A stretch of DNA of 64,000 nt from Azospirillum sp. (lineage in GTDB: Bacteria > Pseudomonadota > Alphaproteobacteria > Azospirillales > Azospirillaceae): the NCBI GenBank assembly GCA_027486405.1, contig JAIXPD010000054.1, positions 27,785 to 91,784 on the forward strand. The letters are read 5' to 3'. A program made the position numbers and the translations under genes. Positions within the stretch are counted from its first letter, which is position 1; each line of letters opens with the position of its first letter. The notes beneath the pieces were generated by a model. It worked only from the letters and a program-made list of their open reading frames with translations, was not told where the DNA came from and did no database searches. This document shows positions 43,908 to 52,847 of this stretch, one piece after another.

Positions 43908-44459
43908 TCAGGGCTTGGCGGGTTTGGCGGGCTGGGGCGCGTCGGTGTCGCACATCATCAGCATGGCGGAATCAACCATCGGCACCCAGATCAACAGCAA
44001 GCGCCGCTTCTCCTTATCGGCCAGATAGGTGACGAAATCCGGGTTGGGGGAGGTTTTGGCGGTGAACTGGCCGACCAGATAGCCGGTCTGTTCGAAAGCG
44101 GCCATGGTGCTGCCGAAAATCCGGTCCAACCGCTCCTGGTCGCCCTTGGCGATCTCCCAGCCATATTGCTCCTGCCGGGTGCAGCGGCGGTTCACCTCGG
44201 CGGCGATCTTGTCGAGAATCCCGCGATAGGTCCCGTCGTCCTGCAGGGGAAAGGGCTGGTCGGCGAAGGGAATCTGCGCCATCGGCGAGCCGGGCATGGT
44301 GCGCGGCGGCGTCGGCGCGGTCTTGGCCACCGGGGCGGATTTCGCGGCGGGGGCAGCAGGCTTGGCACCAGGCTTGGCGGCGTCTTCGGCCAGGGCCGGG
44401 CCACCGGTGGCCATGGTCAGCAGCAGGGCCGCCAGCAGGGGGCGAAACGAACTCCGCAT
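43908..44459 (-). CDS. Hypothetical exported protein (183 aa)
   Basis: A 183-residue protein with a signal peptide (MRSSFRPLLAALLLTMATGGPALA) and an Ala/Pro/Lys-rich linker (~27-60), then a compact domain with two cysteines (RRCTRQEQYGWEIAKGDQER, LMMCDTD) that could form a disulphide in the periplasm. No family recognised. It is divergent from the YggS gene. Confidence 0.78.
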   Translation of the reverse strand: MRSSFRPLLAALLLTMATGGPALAEDAAKPGAKPAAPAAKSAPVAKTAPTPPRTMPGSPMAQIPFADQPFPLQDDGTYRGILDKIAAEVNRRCTRQEQYGWEIAKGDQERLDRIFGSTMAAFEQTGYLVGQFTAKTSPNPDFVTYLADKEKRRLLLIWVPMVDSAMLMMCDTDAPQPAKPAKP

Positions 44460-44633
44460 GCGGAGAACTCCTTGAGCGTTTTCACAAGAAAGGATGCGGT
44501 CACACCGGGGTTGGCGTTGGGGCGCGACCGGGGCCGGGCGGGGTGGCTGGGCAGGGCTTGCCTTTCCGCCGTCCGTCCGCTAACACGCCGCACGGGTCGC
44601 TGTACACCCGCACCGACCAGAGGGAAAGCCGCC

Positions 44634-45365
44634 ATGACCCCGACGCAACCCGCCAAGCCCAACATTGTCACACCCGCCACCCCGGCCGACGCGACCGTCA
44701 CCGGGCGTCTGGCCATGGTACGCGGGGCCATCGCCGCCACCTGCGCGGCGGCGGGCCGCGACTCGGGCGCGGTCACGCTGGTGGCCGTGTCGAAAACCCA
44801 CCCCGCCGAGGCGGTGGAGGAGGCGTTGGCCAACGGGCAACGCGTGTTCGGCGAAAACCGCGTGCAGGAGGCCAAGGGCAAATTTCCCGAGCTGAAGGGG
44901 CGCTTTCCGGATCTGGAACTGCACCTGATCGGCCCGCTCCAAACCAACAAGGTCAAGGACGCCGTCGCCCTGTTCGACGTGATCCAAACGCTGGACCGGC
45001 CCAAGCTGGCCGAGGCGTTGGCCGAGGAGATGGCGAAATCCGGTCGCCGCCCGCGCTGCCTGATCGAGGTCAACACCGGCGAGGAGCCGCAAAAGGCCGG
45101 GATCGCACCGGCGGAGGTCGAGTCGTTTTTGGCCGATTGCCGGGATCGCTTGGGGTTGCCGGTCACGGGCCTGATGTGCATCCCGCCGGTGGACGAGGAA
45201 CCGGCGATGCATTTTGCCCTGCTGTCGGACATGGCCCGCCGCCTGGGCTTGGCCGAGGTCAGCATGGGGATGAGCGGCGATTACGAAACCGCCATCCGTT
45301 TCGGGGCCACCCATGTCCGGGTCGGCACGGCGATTTTCGGATCGCGCCCCTACCCGGCGGCCTGA
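44634..45365 (+). CDS. yggS: YggS family PLP-binding protein
   Basis: A 243-residue PLP homeostasis protein. Lysine K54 in LVAVSKTHPAEA is the PLP-binding residue; further family blocks are FGENRVQEAKGKF, LHLIGPLQTNKVKDAV, EVNTGEEPQKAGI, GLMCIPPV and LSMGMSGDYETAI-like MGMSGDYETAIRFGATHVRVGTAIFG. It buffers pyridoxal phosphate rather than catalysing a reaction. Its 3' end overlaps the convergent L,D-transpeptidase gene by 16 bases. Confidence 0.96.
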   Translation: MTPTQPAKPNIVTPATPADATVTGRLAMVRGAIAATCAAAGRDSGAVTLVAVSKTHPAEAVEEALANGQRVFGENRVQEAKGKFPELKGRFPDLELHLIGPLQTNKVKDAVALFDVIQTLDRPKLAEALAEEMAKSGRRPRCLIEVNTGEEPQKAGIAPAEVESFLADCRDRLGLPVTGLMCIPPVDEEPAMHFALLSDMARRLGLAEVSMGMSGDYETAIRFGATHVRVGTAIFGSRPYPAA

Positions 45366-45901
45366 TCGCCCGGCGTTGATCCGGCAGGGGCGGGGGCAGG
45401 GACCGTCAGCGCGCTGCCCGGCCCGCAATCGGCCAACACCGCCAGCAGATCGTCCAGCGCCAGGGCGACGCAGCCCGCCGTCGGTTCCCAATCCGGGCGG
45501 GCGACGTGCAGAAACACCGCGCTGCCCAGCCCGGCGACCACCGGGTCGTCGTTGTGGCCCATCACCACGATCACGTCATACACGCCATCGTCCCGCCACA
45601 GCGCCTCGTGGCTGGTCGGGTGTGGGCGCGTGACCGGGCGGTTGTAGGCCGGATCCTCGGGCGCGTCGCACCAACCGTCGCAGGGGCTGATGGGCTGGAT
45701 CGGCAGGCCGGTGACGGGTTGCGTCAACCGATCGGCGCGCCACAGCGCCCGGCGCAGCGGAAAGCGCCCCACCGGCGTGGCCCCGTCGCCCTCGCGCTTG
45801 TCGGCGCGGATGCCGCCGCGCCCCAGGGCGCAGCGGGCACGGCGGCTGTTCCACAGCACCCAGCCGTCGGGATCGACGGTGATCTCCACCGCCCCGCTCA
45901 C
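45350..45901 (-). CDS. L,D-transpeptidase (YkuD) family protein
   Basis: A 183-residue YkuD-fold protein. The active-site motif reads H132...TAGC with C144 (VFLHVARPDWEPTAGCVAL), and a preceding MGHND carries a further histidine. It lacks a recognisable signal peptide and belongs to the short YkuD-domain group found next to YggS in many alphaproteobacteria. L,D-transpeptidases cross-link or modify peptidoglycan, so cell-wall work is likely if it is exported. It starts with GTG overlapping the previous gene's stop by 4 bases (GTGA). Confidence 0.9.
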   Translation of the reverse strand: MSGAVEITVDPDGWVLWNSRRARCALGRGGIRADKREGDGATPVGRFPLRRALWRADRLTQPVTGLPIQPISPCDGWCDAPEDPAYNRPVTRPHPTSHEALWRDDGVYDVIVVMGHNDDPVVAGLGSAVFLHVARPDWEPTAGCVALALDDLLAVLADCGPGSALTVPAPAPAGSTPGDQAAG

Positions 45902-46848
45902 CCGGACACCCGCAGGGCCGGGGCGGCGGGTTGGGCGGCTTTGCGCGATTGTTCGTATTTGGCGAGGTTGCGCATCATGGTTTCCGACAGCGCTTCCGGC
46001 GCAGCCGGTGCAGCGTTGCCGTTGGCGGCGGTCCCGGCCGTCTGGGCGTTGACCATGGTGGATCCGGTCATCGGGGCGGCGAATTTGGGGGCGCTGTGCT
46101 TGGCCAGGGTCGAACTGGCGAGCGGGGTGTCGCGCGCGGGCATCTTGCTGGGCGTCGGGGTCGCCCCGCCGGACAGATTGCCGATCAGGCTCGGCCCCGG
46201 CCCGGCGGCGGACAGGCGGGCCGACCCGCCCGCCCCACCGCCCGCCCCACCGTTGGCGTCGGCCACCGCCTTTTGCAGGGCGGCCGCGCTGGGGGTGGTC
46301 GCGGCCATTTGCGGCCCGGCTTGCGGGGCTGGCGCTTGCGGCAGCGCTTGCGCGGTCGGAACGCCTTGCGGAGCGGTGGCCACCGGTCCGGGCGACGATA
46401 TCACGGGAGAAGCCATGGGGGAGGCGGTGGTGGAGGCCGACGCCGCCCCCCCCGTGGCGGCCGCGACGGCAACCGGGGTGGCGGGATGGTCGCCCTCCCC
46501 GAAGCCGAGCGAGGCCATGACGTGATCGCCCACATCCTTGCCGCTGGATTGTTCGATCACCGCGTTGGTGACGGACGCCAGCCCGCCGATGACGCCGCCA
46601 TACAGAATGCCGCCCATCACGCGGGAGGCCGGGTTCAGCGTGTCGCCGGTCAGATTGCGATAGAGCGTGCCGATGATCGGGATGTGTTGCAGCGGGTTGA
46701 TGACGTCCAGAAAATCGCCGAAGGACAGGTCGCCCGGCACCTCCACCGCTTCGCTGTCGCGGCTGACGGAGGGGATGGCCTCGCGGTCGCGCGCAACCAC
46801 CGGGCGGGTGGCGGCGGTGCTGTCATAGGACGCGGCGTCGATGGCCAT
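45898..46848 (-). CDS. Hypothetical Ala/Pro-rich protein (316 aa)
   Basis: A 316-residue protein with a short conserved-looking N-terminal part (SFGDFLDVINPLQHIPIIGTLYRNLTGD and ASRVMGGILYGGVIGGLASVTNAVIEQ, a likely hydrophobic hairpin) and a long low-complexity Ala/Pro/Ser/Gly region, ending in LSETMMRNLAKYEQSRKAA. The LINPLQHIPIIGTLYR pattern recurs in alphaproteobacterial proteins annotated as hypothetical. It is probably cotranscribed with the YkuD gene (4-base overlap). The function is unknown. Confidence 0.72.
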   Translation of the reverse strand: MAIDAASYDSTAATRPVVARDREAIPSVSRDSEAVEVPGDLSFGDFLDVINPLQHIPIIGTLYRNLTGDTLNPASRVMGGILYGGVIGGLASVTNAVIEQSSGKDVGDHVMASLGFGEGDHPATPVAVAAATGGAASASTTASPMASPVISSPGPVATAPQGVPTAQALPQAPAPQAGPQMAATTPSAAALQKAVADANGGAGGGAGGSARLSAAGPGPSLIGNLSGGATPTPSKMPARDTPLASSTLAKHSAPKFAAPMTGSTMVNAQTAGTAANGNAAPAAPEALSETMMRNLAKYEQSRKAAQPAAPALRVSG

Positions 46849-47078
46849 GGGCGTGTCTCCCGGCGAAGGTTGCTGACCAGGAAAGCAAGGGTTGTGCCAA
46901 CGGCGGCGCGGGGATTTTGGGGCAACGACTCGAGGATAAGGGCGGATTCCGCCGCGTCAACGCCACCGCACCCGGAATCGGATTCCCCAAGGGACGGGCG
47001 GCGGCAAAAACTGCCGGTCGGCCGGGTGGCAGGTGGGGCGATTCCTGCCCCACCACACCCCAACCGACCGTGGCGGGG

Positions 47079-48248
47079 TCAGAACATGTGACCGCTGCGT
47101 TCCGCCTTGGTCCGCAGATAGGCTTCGTTGTGACCGTTGGACGGGAAGATGTGGGCGACGCGTTCGACGACGTTGATGCCGCACCGGCCAAGCTGGCGCA
47201 GCTTCTCCGGGTTGTTGGTCATCAGCCGAACCGCGCCATAGCCCAGTTGACGCAACATTTCGGCGGCGGGGAGATAGACGCGCTCATCGGCCTCAAAACC
47301 CAGAATTTCGTTCGCGTCCACGGTGTCGAATCCCTTGTCCTGGATCCGGTAGGCCCGCAGCTTGTTGACCAGCCCGATGCCGCGCCCTTCCTGGGCCAGA
47401 TAGAGCAGCACGCCGCTGCCCTGGCGGGCGATCTCGGCGATGGCCCCGCGCAGTTGGTCGCCGCAGTCGCACCGCAGCGATCCCAGCAGATCGCCGGTGA
47501 AGCATTCCGAATGCAGCCGGGCCAGAACCGGATGGGCGGGGTCGGGGTCGCCGATGACGATGGCCAGATGCTCCGGCCCGCCATCGGCGGGGCGGAAGGC
47601 GAAGATCCGGGTGTTCTCGGCCCCGCTCAACGGCACGCGGGCGTCGGCCACCCGGCGCAGGGTGCGCACCACATGGCTGCGGTAATCGGCGACGTCGCGG
47701 GCGCGCACCAACAACAGGTCATGCTCGGCGGCCCAATCGGCCGCGCTGCGGTTGGTGTCGGCCACCGCCGCCGTGATGGCGGCGGGCAGCAGCCGGGCCA
47801 GCCGGACCAGATCGACCGCTGCGGCGTCGCGGCTGTGTGCGTCCATGATCCGGGCGGTCAGGCCGGGCGGAACGACGATGCCTTTGGGCGGCTGTTCGGG
47901 ATCGGCCAAGGCGTGGGCCTGATCGGCGGTCAACCCACCGGCGCAGCCCAGCGCGACGACGCTGCCCGACAGGGCGGGGGAGTCGTCCTCCCCCTCCGCC
48001 AGCAGGCCCAGCACGATGGCGCGGCGGCGGGTGATCGCCAACCCGGCCACGCCGCCGGTCAGGCGCTTGAGGCGTTGCACCGCGTCGATGGCCACCGATT
48101 CCACCGACACGGCGGCCCCGACGCTGCCGTCGGTGTTTTCGATGGCCACCACCTCGCCCCGGCGCAGCGCGGCCAGCGCGCGGTCCACGGCGCGCACGGC
48201 GGCCTCGTCGATCGAAGGAATCTGGTCTGGGCGGCGTTCGGGCTGCAT
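47079..48248 (-). CDS. ribA: GTP cyclohydrolase II with degenerate RibB-like N-domain
   Basis: A 389-residue riboflavin-pathway enzyme. The C-terminal half is a standard RibA: zinc cysteines C249, C260 and C262 in HSECFTGDLLGSLRCDCGDQL, then LYLAQEGRGIGLVNKLRAY and the end block MTNNPEKLRQLGRCGINVVERV. The N-terminal half (~13-195) resembles 3,4-dihydroxy-2-butanone-4-phosphate synthase but lacks its acidic DDEDRENEGD active-site loop (here ENTDGSVGAA), so only the GTP cyclohydrolase reaction is expected. The ATG at 48248 is used. It is divergent from the solute-binding protein gene. Confidence 0.93.
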   Translation of the reverse strand: MQPERRPDQIPSIDEAAVRAVDRALAALRRGEVVAIENTDGSVGAAVSVESVAIDAVQRLKRLTGGVAGLAITRRRAIVLGLLAEGEDDSPALSGSVVALGCAGGLTADQAHALADPEQPPKGIVVPPGLTARIMDAHSRDAAAVDLVRLARLLPAAITAAVADTNRSAADWAAEHDLLLVRARDVADYRSHVVRTLRRVADARVPLSGAENTRIFAFRPADGGPEHLAIVIGDPDPAHPVLARLHSECFTGDLLGSLRCDCGDQLRGAIAEIARQGSGVLLYLAQEGRGIGLVNKLRAYRIQDKGFDTVDANEILGFEADERVYLPAAEMLRQLGYGAVRLMTNNPEKLRQLGRCGINVVERVAHIFPSNGHNEAYLRTKAERSGHMF

Positions 48249-48626
48249 GGTCGGGGTACTTCGTGGCGTGTGCGGAAGACGGGTGCGCGAGCGACTCGAC
48301 AGAGATGGTGCGCGGGGCGGGCGAAGCAAAGCGCAGGTGGCGCGCCCCTGTCCAGCGTTTCCCGCGCGCCAGACCGTTGCTGGTGGCGCAACGGTGGGCG
48401 CAACGGCGATGTGGTGGTGCGGTGTGGCGGTCAAACGCCGGTTTGGCACGGATCGCAGGCAGGCCCTGCCCAGAACGATTCCGTGTTGCCTATACATCTT
48501 GCACGTTCTTTGGCTGACTTGAAAAGCACAAGGCACACCATCAATACTCCACCGCTTCGGCGCTGATCCATCCAGGATTGTCGCCGGGTGCCGACGCCGT
48601 GACCCAAGAGCCAAAGGAACAGCCTG
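48249..48626. other. Divergent intergenic region ribA / solute-binding protein
   Basis: 378 bases without a convincing gene. It must hold both promoters. The part at 48480-48580 is AT-richer and probably contains the plus-strand promoter; no motif is clear enough to place. Confidence 0.45.
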
Positions 48627-49448
48627 ATGAAGCGAGTGGAGCGTGATGGGGTGATGCGTGATGCGATGTCCGCCGTGGCGTTGACCCGGCGCAGCCTGCT
48701 GCTGGCGGTCGGGGCCGCCGCCCTGCCGCTGGTTGCCCCCTGGCGTGCGGCCGTCGCCGCGCCGGGCGGCCTGCGCATCAACGTGTTCGACCAGTTCGCG
48801 CCGGTCAGCTTCGTGGAGGGTGGGGCGGTCACGGGCATCCTGCCCGATCTGTTGACCGAGGTGCTGGGCAAGCGTCTGGGTCTTCCCCCGAGCTTCCAGG
48901 GCCTGCCGTGGGTCCGGGCGCAGGACGGGGTGAAGAGCGGCGACGGCGACGCCTTTTGCACCAACCCGACCGACAAGCGCCGTGAATACGCCGCCTTCGG
49001 CCAGGAAGCGGTTCTGACCACGAAAAACGCCGTTTTCTACGCCAAGAACAACCCGCGCGCCGACGAGATCCGCAAGATCGCCAAGCTGGAGGATCTGGCG
49101 GCCTTCAGCCAGGGCGATTACTCCGGCAACGGCTTTGCCGAAACCACCTTCAAGGGCCTGAAGATCGATTGGGCCAATTCCCTGGAACTGGTGATGAAGA
49201 AAATCGCCATGGGCCGGAACGACATCTTCGTCGGGACCGACGTGGTGGGGGCGTGGGTGTTGCGCCAAGCCAAGCTGAGCGAGGAGGTCGTCAGCTTCGG
49301 GGTGGACATCGCCAAGCCGTCGCAGTTCCATTTGGGCATCCGCAAGGAGTTTGCCGGACACGAGGAGCTGTTGGCGCGCTATGATGCGGCGGTGCGCGAG
49401 GCGCGGGCCGATGGCACGCTGTCGCGCATCATCGCCAAATACATCTGA
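48627..49448 (+). CDS. Periplasmic solute-binding protein, family 3 type
   Basis: A 273-residue extracellular solute-binding protein. The N-terminus contains LTRRSLLLAVGAAALPLVAPW, which resembles a twin-arginine signal, cleaved near AVAA-PGG. The type 3 fold is visible as LRINVFDQFAPVSFVEGGAVTGILPDLLTEVLG and the two-lobe pattern with GRNDIFVGTD and SQFHLGIRKEF; the C-terminus is ADGTLSRIIAKYI. Such proteins usually bind amino acids or related small molecules. No permease or ATPase lies next to it, so it may be an orphan or act as a sensor for the nearby response regulator; that is speculative. Confidence 0.88.
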   Translation: MKRVERDGVMRDAMSAVALTRRSLLLAVGAAALPLVAPWRAAVAAPGGLRINVFDQFAPVSFVEGGAVTGILPDLLTEVLGKRLGLPPSFQGLPWVRAQDGVKSGDGDAFCTNPTDKRREYAAFGQEAVLTTKNAVFYAKNNPRADEIRKIAKLEDLAAFSQGDYSGNGFAETTFKGLKIDWANSLELVMKKIAMGRNDIFVGTDVVGAWVLRQAKLSEEVVSFGVDIAKPSQFHLGIRKEFAGHEELLARYDAAVREARADGTLSRIIAKYI

Positions 49449-49497
49449 CCCATTCCCCGGGGGGCCGCCCCCGGAATCAGCCGAGGAACCCGTTGTC

Positions 49498-50070
49498 GTG
49501 GTGTTGCACGCCGTCCTGTCCAGCGCCCCCCCGCCCGATTCCTTCGCCCTGCGGACGCTGGCGGCGGTGGATCGGGCGGGCGGCCCGCCGATCACCATCC
49601 ACCGTTTGCCCGGCCCACACCCCCGGATCGATCCGTCGGCGATCCTGGCGGCGGAGCTGTTGACGCCCCGCCTGCCCGACGGCGCGGTGGTGTTGGTGGA
49701 CGCGCTGGCGCTGCCCAATCTGGCGGCGGCGCTGGCGGTGGAGGACCGGCGTTTGCGTCTGGTCGCGCTGGTGGACCGGCTGCGCTGGGCCGATGAGGGC
49801 AATGAGGAGGGTGATGAGGAGGGTGACGGGGCGGTCGATGATGCGGGCGGCGCGGCGGCGGCGCGGCGTCATCTGGAACAGGGGGTGTTGGCCCTGATGC
49901 GGCTGATCGTGGTTCCGGACGACGCGGTGGCCGCTGCGGTTGTTGCGTTGGGGTTGCCGCCCGCCGTGCTTCTGCGGGCCGCTGCCGATGTTGGGGGTGG
50001 GGGTGGACGGGCGTTGGTGGAGCGGCTGGCGGCGTTGGCCGGAACGCGGGCGTTGTCCGGCGCGGCCTGA
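49498..50070 (+). CDS. Hypothetical protein, glycosyltransferase-like N-domain
   Basis: A ~190-residue protein. The pattern VVLHAVLSSAPPPDSFALRTLAAVD...HRLPGPHPRID...LPDGAVVLVDALALPNLAAAL...LRLVALVDRLRW resembles the N-terminal half of family-4 glycosyltransferases, but the C-terminal nucleotide-sugar domain is absent. GTG at 49498 or 49501 is the likely start, with GAGGA upstream. Residues ~100-115 come from Glu/Gly/Asp-rich tandem repeats. It may be a truncated relic or a specialised short form. Confidence 0.6.
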   Translation: MVLHAVLSSAPPPDSFALRTLAAVDRAGGPPITIHRLPGPHPRIDPSAILAAELLTPRLPDGAVVLVDALALPNLAAALAVEDRRLRLVALVDRLRWADEGNEEGDEEGDGAVDDAGGAAAARRHLEQGVLALMRLIVVPDDAVAAAVVALGLPPAVLLRAAADVGGGGGRALVERLAALAGTRALSGAA

Positions 50071-50165
50071 TGGTGCCTGACGACCCTGGTTGACGCGCCT
50101 GACGACAAGGAGTCGCGGCCCGTGCTAAGGTCCCGGCGGTCTTCCCGGCATGGTTTTGCGCGCTC

Positions 50166-50855
50166 ATGACGTCTGTGAAACGCATTCTTCTGGTCGATGA
50201 TGACGTCGCCTTGCGTCAATCGCTGGCCGAACAGCTCCGCCTGTTGGAGTCGTTCGAAACGGCGGAGGCGGGCGACGGGGCCGGGGCGCTGGCCGCCGCG
50301 CCCGAGGGTGGGTTTTCCGCCATCCTGCTCGACGTCGGGCTGCCGGACATGGACGGGCGCGACGTGTGCAAGAAGCTGCGCCGCGACGGGGTGCGCTGCC
50401 CGATCATCATGCTGACGGCGTCCGCCACCGATTCCGACACCATTCTGGGGCTGGAATCCGGGGCGAACGACTACATCGCCAAGCCTTTCCGTTTGGGGGT
50501 GCTGCTGGCCCGGTTGCGCGCGCAGCTTCGCCAGTTCGAACAGACCGAGGACGCGGTGTTCGCCATCGGCCCCTACAGCTTCCGCCCGTCGGCCAAGCTG
50601 CTGCTGGACGAGGCGAAGAACCGCAAGATCCGCCTGACCGAAAAGGAAACGGCGATCCTGAAATATCTGTACCGTTCGGGCGATCAGGTGGTGGGGCGCG
50701 ACGTGCTGCTGGGCGAGGTGTGGGGCTACAACGCCGACGTCACCACCCACACGCTGGAAACCCACGTCTACCGCCTGCGCCAGAAGATCGAAAGCGACCC
50801 GTCCAGCGCGGAAATCCTGGTGACGGAACCCGGCGGCTACCGTTTGGTGCCGTAA
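50166..50855 (+). CDS. Orphan OmpR-type response regulator
   Basis: A 229-residue two-domain regulator: receiver with acidic pocket DDD (11-13), phospho-acceptor D56 (ILLDVGLPDMDG) and LTASATD, and a winged-helix DNA-binding domain ending in DVTTHTLETHVYRLRQKIE...EILVTEPGGYRLVP. No sensor kinase is adjacent, so its partner is unknown. Its last 19 bases overlap the convergent DUF2786 gene. Confidence 0.94.
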   Translation: MTSVKRILLVDDDVALRQSLAEQLRLLESFETAEAGDGAGALAAAPEGGFSAILLDVGLPDMDGRDVCKKLRRDGVRCPIIMLTASATDSDTILGLESGANDYIAKPFRLGVLLARLRAQLRQFEQTEDAVFAIGPYSFRPSAKLLLDEAKNRKIRLTEKETAILKYLYRSGDQVVGRDVLLGEVWGYNADVTTHTLETHVYRLRQKIESDPSSAEILVTEPGGYRLVP

Positions 50856-51580
50856 GGCGAACCGCCGCGCCCGTCGGTCTGGCTGCCGCGCCCGGCGATG
50901 GTGATCTGGGCGGTGATGGCGGGCCAACGCTGACGGCCGCGTCCGAAGCCGCCCGGCGGCTTGCCCGGCAGCCCCCACAGGCCGCGCCCGCGCGCCACCA
51001 CCGGCAGCAGCCGCATCTTGCGCCCGACGATGGCCAGACGCCGCCGCCAATGGCCGACGATGTGCGGCGACAGGCAGATCCGCCGGGCGATCTCGTCGTC
51101 CGACAGCAGGGCGCTGGCGGGGTCCTGCAACAGCTCCAACGCGGCGCGGCGCTTGTCGCTGTCGGTGTGGCGGGAGTGTTTGCGCTCCAGCGCCTTGCCG
51201 ATGTCCCACAGCTTTTCCGCCGTCTCGCGGGCCAGACCGCGCCAGCGTTCGGCCTCCTCCTTGTGGCGGTCGAGATCGGTGGCGGCCTTGTCGAGCTGGC
51301 GGCGCAGGGTGGCCAGCTCCAGCTCCAGATCCTTCACCTGACGGCGCAGGCCGTGCACCAGCTCATCGGGCGGGGGCGGTTGCGCCGGGGCGCTGGGGGT
51401 GACGACGGTGGGCGGCGGTTCCGGGGCCGGGCGATCGTCGCGGGCGCGTTCGGCCAGATCGCGGAAGGTCATTCCGGCGCGCGACAGCATGATGCGGGCG
51501 GCGCGCAGGGCGGACAAGGCTTCCCCCTGATGCTCCGACTCGGCCATCGCCAGGACTTTGGCAAGCTTGTCTGGATCCAT
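50837..51580 (-). CDS. DUF2786 domain protein with coiled coil
   Basis: A 247-residue protein. Residues 1-42 match DUF2786 (KLAKVLAMAESEHQGEALSALRAARIMLSRAGMTFRDL), a short helical module common in phages and plasmids but also chromosomal. A proline-rich linker is followed by a coiled coil (~75-120) and a DNA-binding-like segment (LLSDDEIARRICLSPHIVGHWRRRL, helix-turn-helix-like) with a basic tail. It may be a nucleic-acid-binding regulator. Function unknown. Confidence 0.82.
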   Translation of the reverse strand: MDPDKLAKVLAMAESEHQGEALSALRAARIMLSRAGMTFRDLAERARDDRPAPEPPPTVVTPSAPAQPPPPDELVHGLRRQVKDLELELATLRRQLDKAATDLDRHKEEAERWRGLARETAEKLWDIGKALERKHSRHTDSDKRRAALELLQDPASALLSDDEIARRICLSPHIVGHWRRRLAIVGRKMRLLPVVARGRGLWGLPGKPPGGFGRGRQRWPAITAQITIAGRGSQTDGRGGSPYGTKR

Positions 51581-51800
51581 CCGTCGTCAGGTCCGTCCTC
51601 TGGCCCGTCGGCCCCCTCGGGCGAGGGTGGCGGCGAGCGGGAAACCGCGCTGTGCGCGATGACCGGCACGCTACCACATCTTATGCGTTTCACCACATTC
51701 CCATCATTGGGGAAAGCCCGGCAAAGCGCGGGGCGGCGGCCCGGGGACGGGGTGGAAAATCCTCGACTTGGGCGGCGGTCCCCGCCAACATGACCGGGCT

Positions 51801-52673
51801 ATGACCGCCGGACCCGCGCCCCTTTCCGCTTCCGATGCCGCCCAGGCTGCCGCGCCCTTCACCGTCCGGTTCTGGGGCGTTCGCGGCAGCATTGCGTCTC
51901 CCGGCCCCAACACGGTGCGCTACGGCGGCAACACCGCCTGCATCGAGGTCCGGTGCGGCGACGCCCACATCGTGTTCGATTGCGGGACCGGAATCCGCCC
52001 TTTGGGCGAAGAGTTGGCGCGCGGCGGGCCGGTGGACATCGACCTGCTGCTGACCCACAGCCATCTCGACCACATTTGCGGTTTGCCCTTTTTCGCGCCC
52101 GCCTTCCACCCGGACAGCCGTCTGTGCTTTTGGGCCGGGCATCTGCCGCCGGATCGGCCTTTTCGCACCGTTCTGTCAGGAATGATGACCGCGCCGCTGT
52201 TTCCGGTTCCGGTCGAGATCTTCCGCGCCGATTGCTGTTTCCGCGACTTCACCGCCGGGGAGACGCTGGAACCCAAGCCCGGCGTGACCGTCCGCACCGC
52301 GCCGCTGAACCATCCGGACGGAGCCACCGGCTACCGTGTGGAGTGGGGCGGTCGCAGCCTGTGCGTGCTGACCGACACCGAACACCCGGCCCAGGGTCGC
52401 GACCCGATCATCCTGGATCTGCTGCGCGGGGCGGACCTGATGATCTACGACAGCACCTACACCGACGCTGAATACCCGGCGCGCGTCGGCTGGGGGCATT
52501 CGACCTGGCAGGAGTGCCTGCGTCTGGCCGAGGCCGCTGGAGTCGGGCGCGCCGTGATCTTCCACCACGACCCGGCCCGCACCGACGCCGAGCTGGACGT
52601 CATCGCCGCCGCCGCCGAGGCGACGCGCCCCGGTTCCCTGGTGGCGTGCGAAGGCATGGAACTGGCGCTCTGA
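51801..52673 (+). CDS. Metallo-beta-lactamase fold hydrolase
   Basis: A 290-residue MBL-superfamily protein. The HxHxDH metal motif is THSHLDH (H86, H88, D90, H91), followed by the further ligands in LNHPDGATGY, LTDTEHP (Asp) and FHHDP (His). The strand FTVRFWGVRGSIASPGPNTVRYGGNTACIEV is typical of the YcbL/ElaC-distant 'MBL fold metallohydrolase' group with phosphodiesterase-like candidates. The exact substrate is unknown. The ATG at 51801 is preferred because the FWGVRGS strand then sits ~24 residues in. Confidence 0.9.
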   Translation: MTAGPAPLSASDAAQAAAPFTVRFWGVRGSIASPGPNTVRYGGNTACIEVRCGDAHIVFDCGTGIRPLGEELARGGPVDIDLLLTHSHLDHICGLPFFAPAFHPDSRLCFWAGHLPPDRPFRTVLSGMMTAPLFPVPVEIFRADCCFRDFTAGETLEPKPGVTVRTAPLNHPDGATGYRVEWGGRSLCVLTDTEHPAQGRDPIILDLLRGADLMIYDSTYTDAEYPARVGWGHSTWQECLRLAEAAGVGRAVIFHHDPARTDAELDVIAAAAEATRPGSLVACEGMELAL

Positions 52674-52847
52674 GCCGTTTGTCCCGCGCCGCCCGCCGCT
52701 TTCGCATCCCTGCCGCGCGATGGGGAGTCGATGTCACAGTTTCGGCCTGTGACAATTCTGCTAGAAACGGGGAAGGGGGCCGCGCGGAACGCGCTGGGCG
52801 AACCGCGATGGGGCGGGGCCGTGCGGCGTCGGGTGTGGGGGGAAGGG

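Noticed and set aside
48249..49802. N-terminal extension of the ribA frame to 907 residues
   Set aside because: The extension covers a divergent gene region and is antisense to the solute-binding protein; family homology starts at MQPERRPDQI at 48248.
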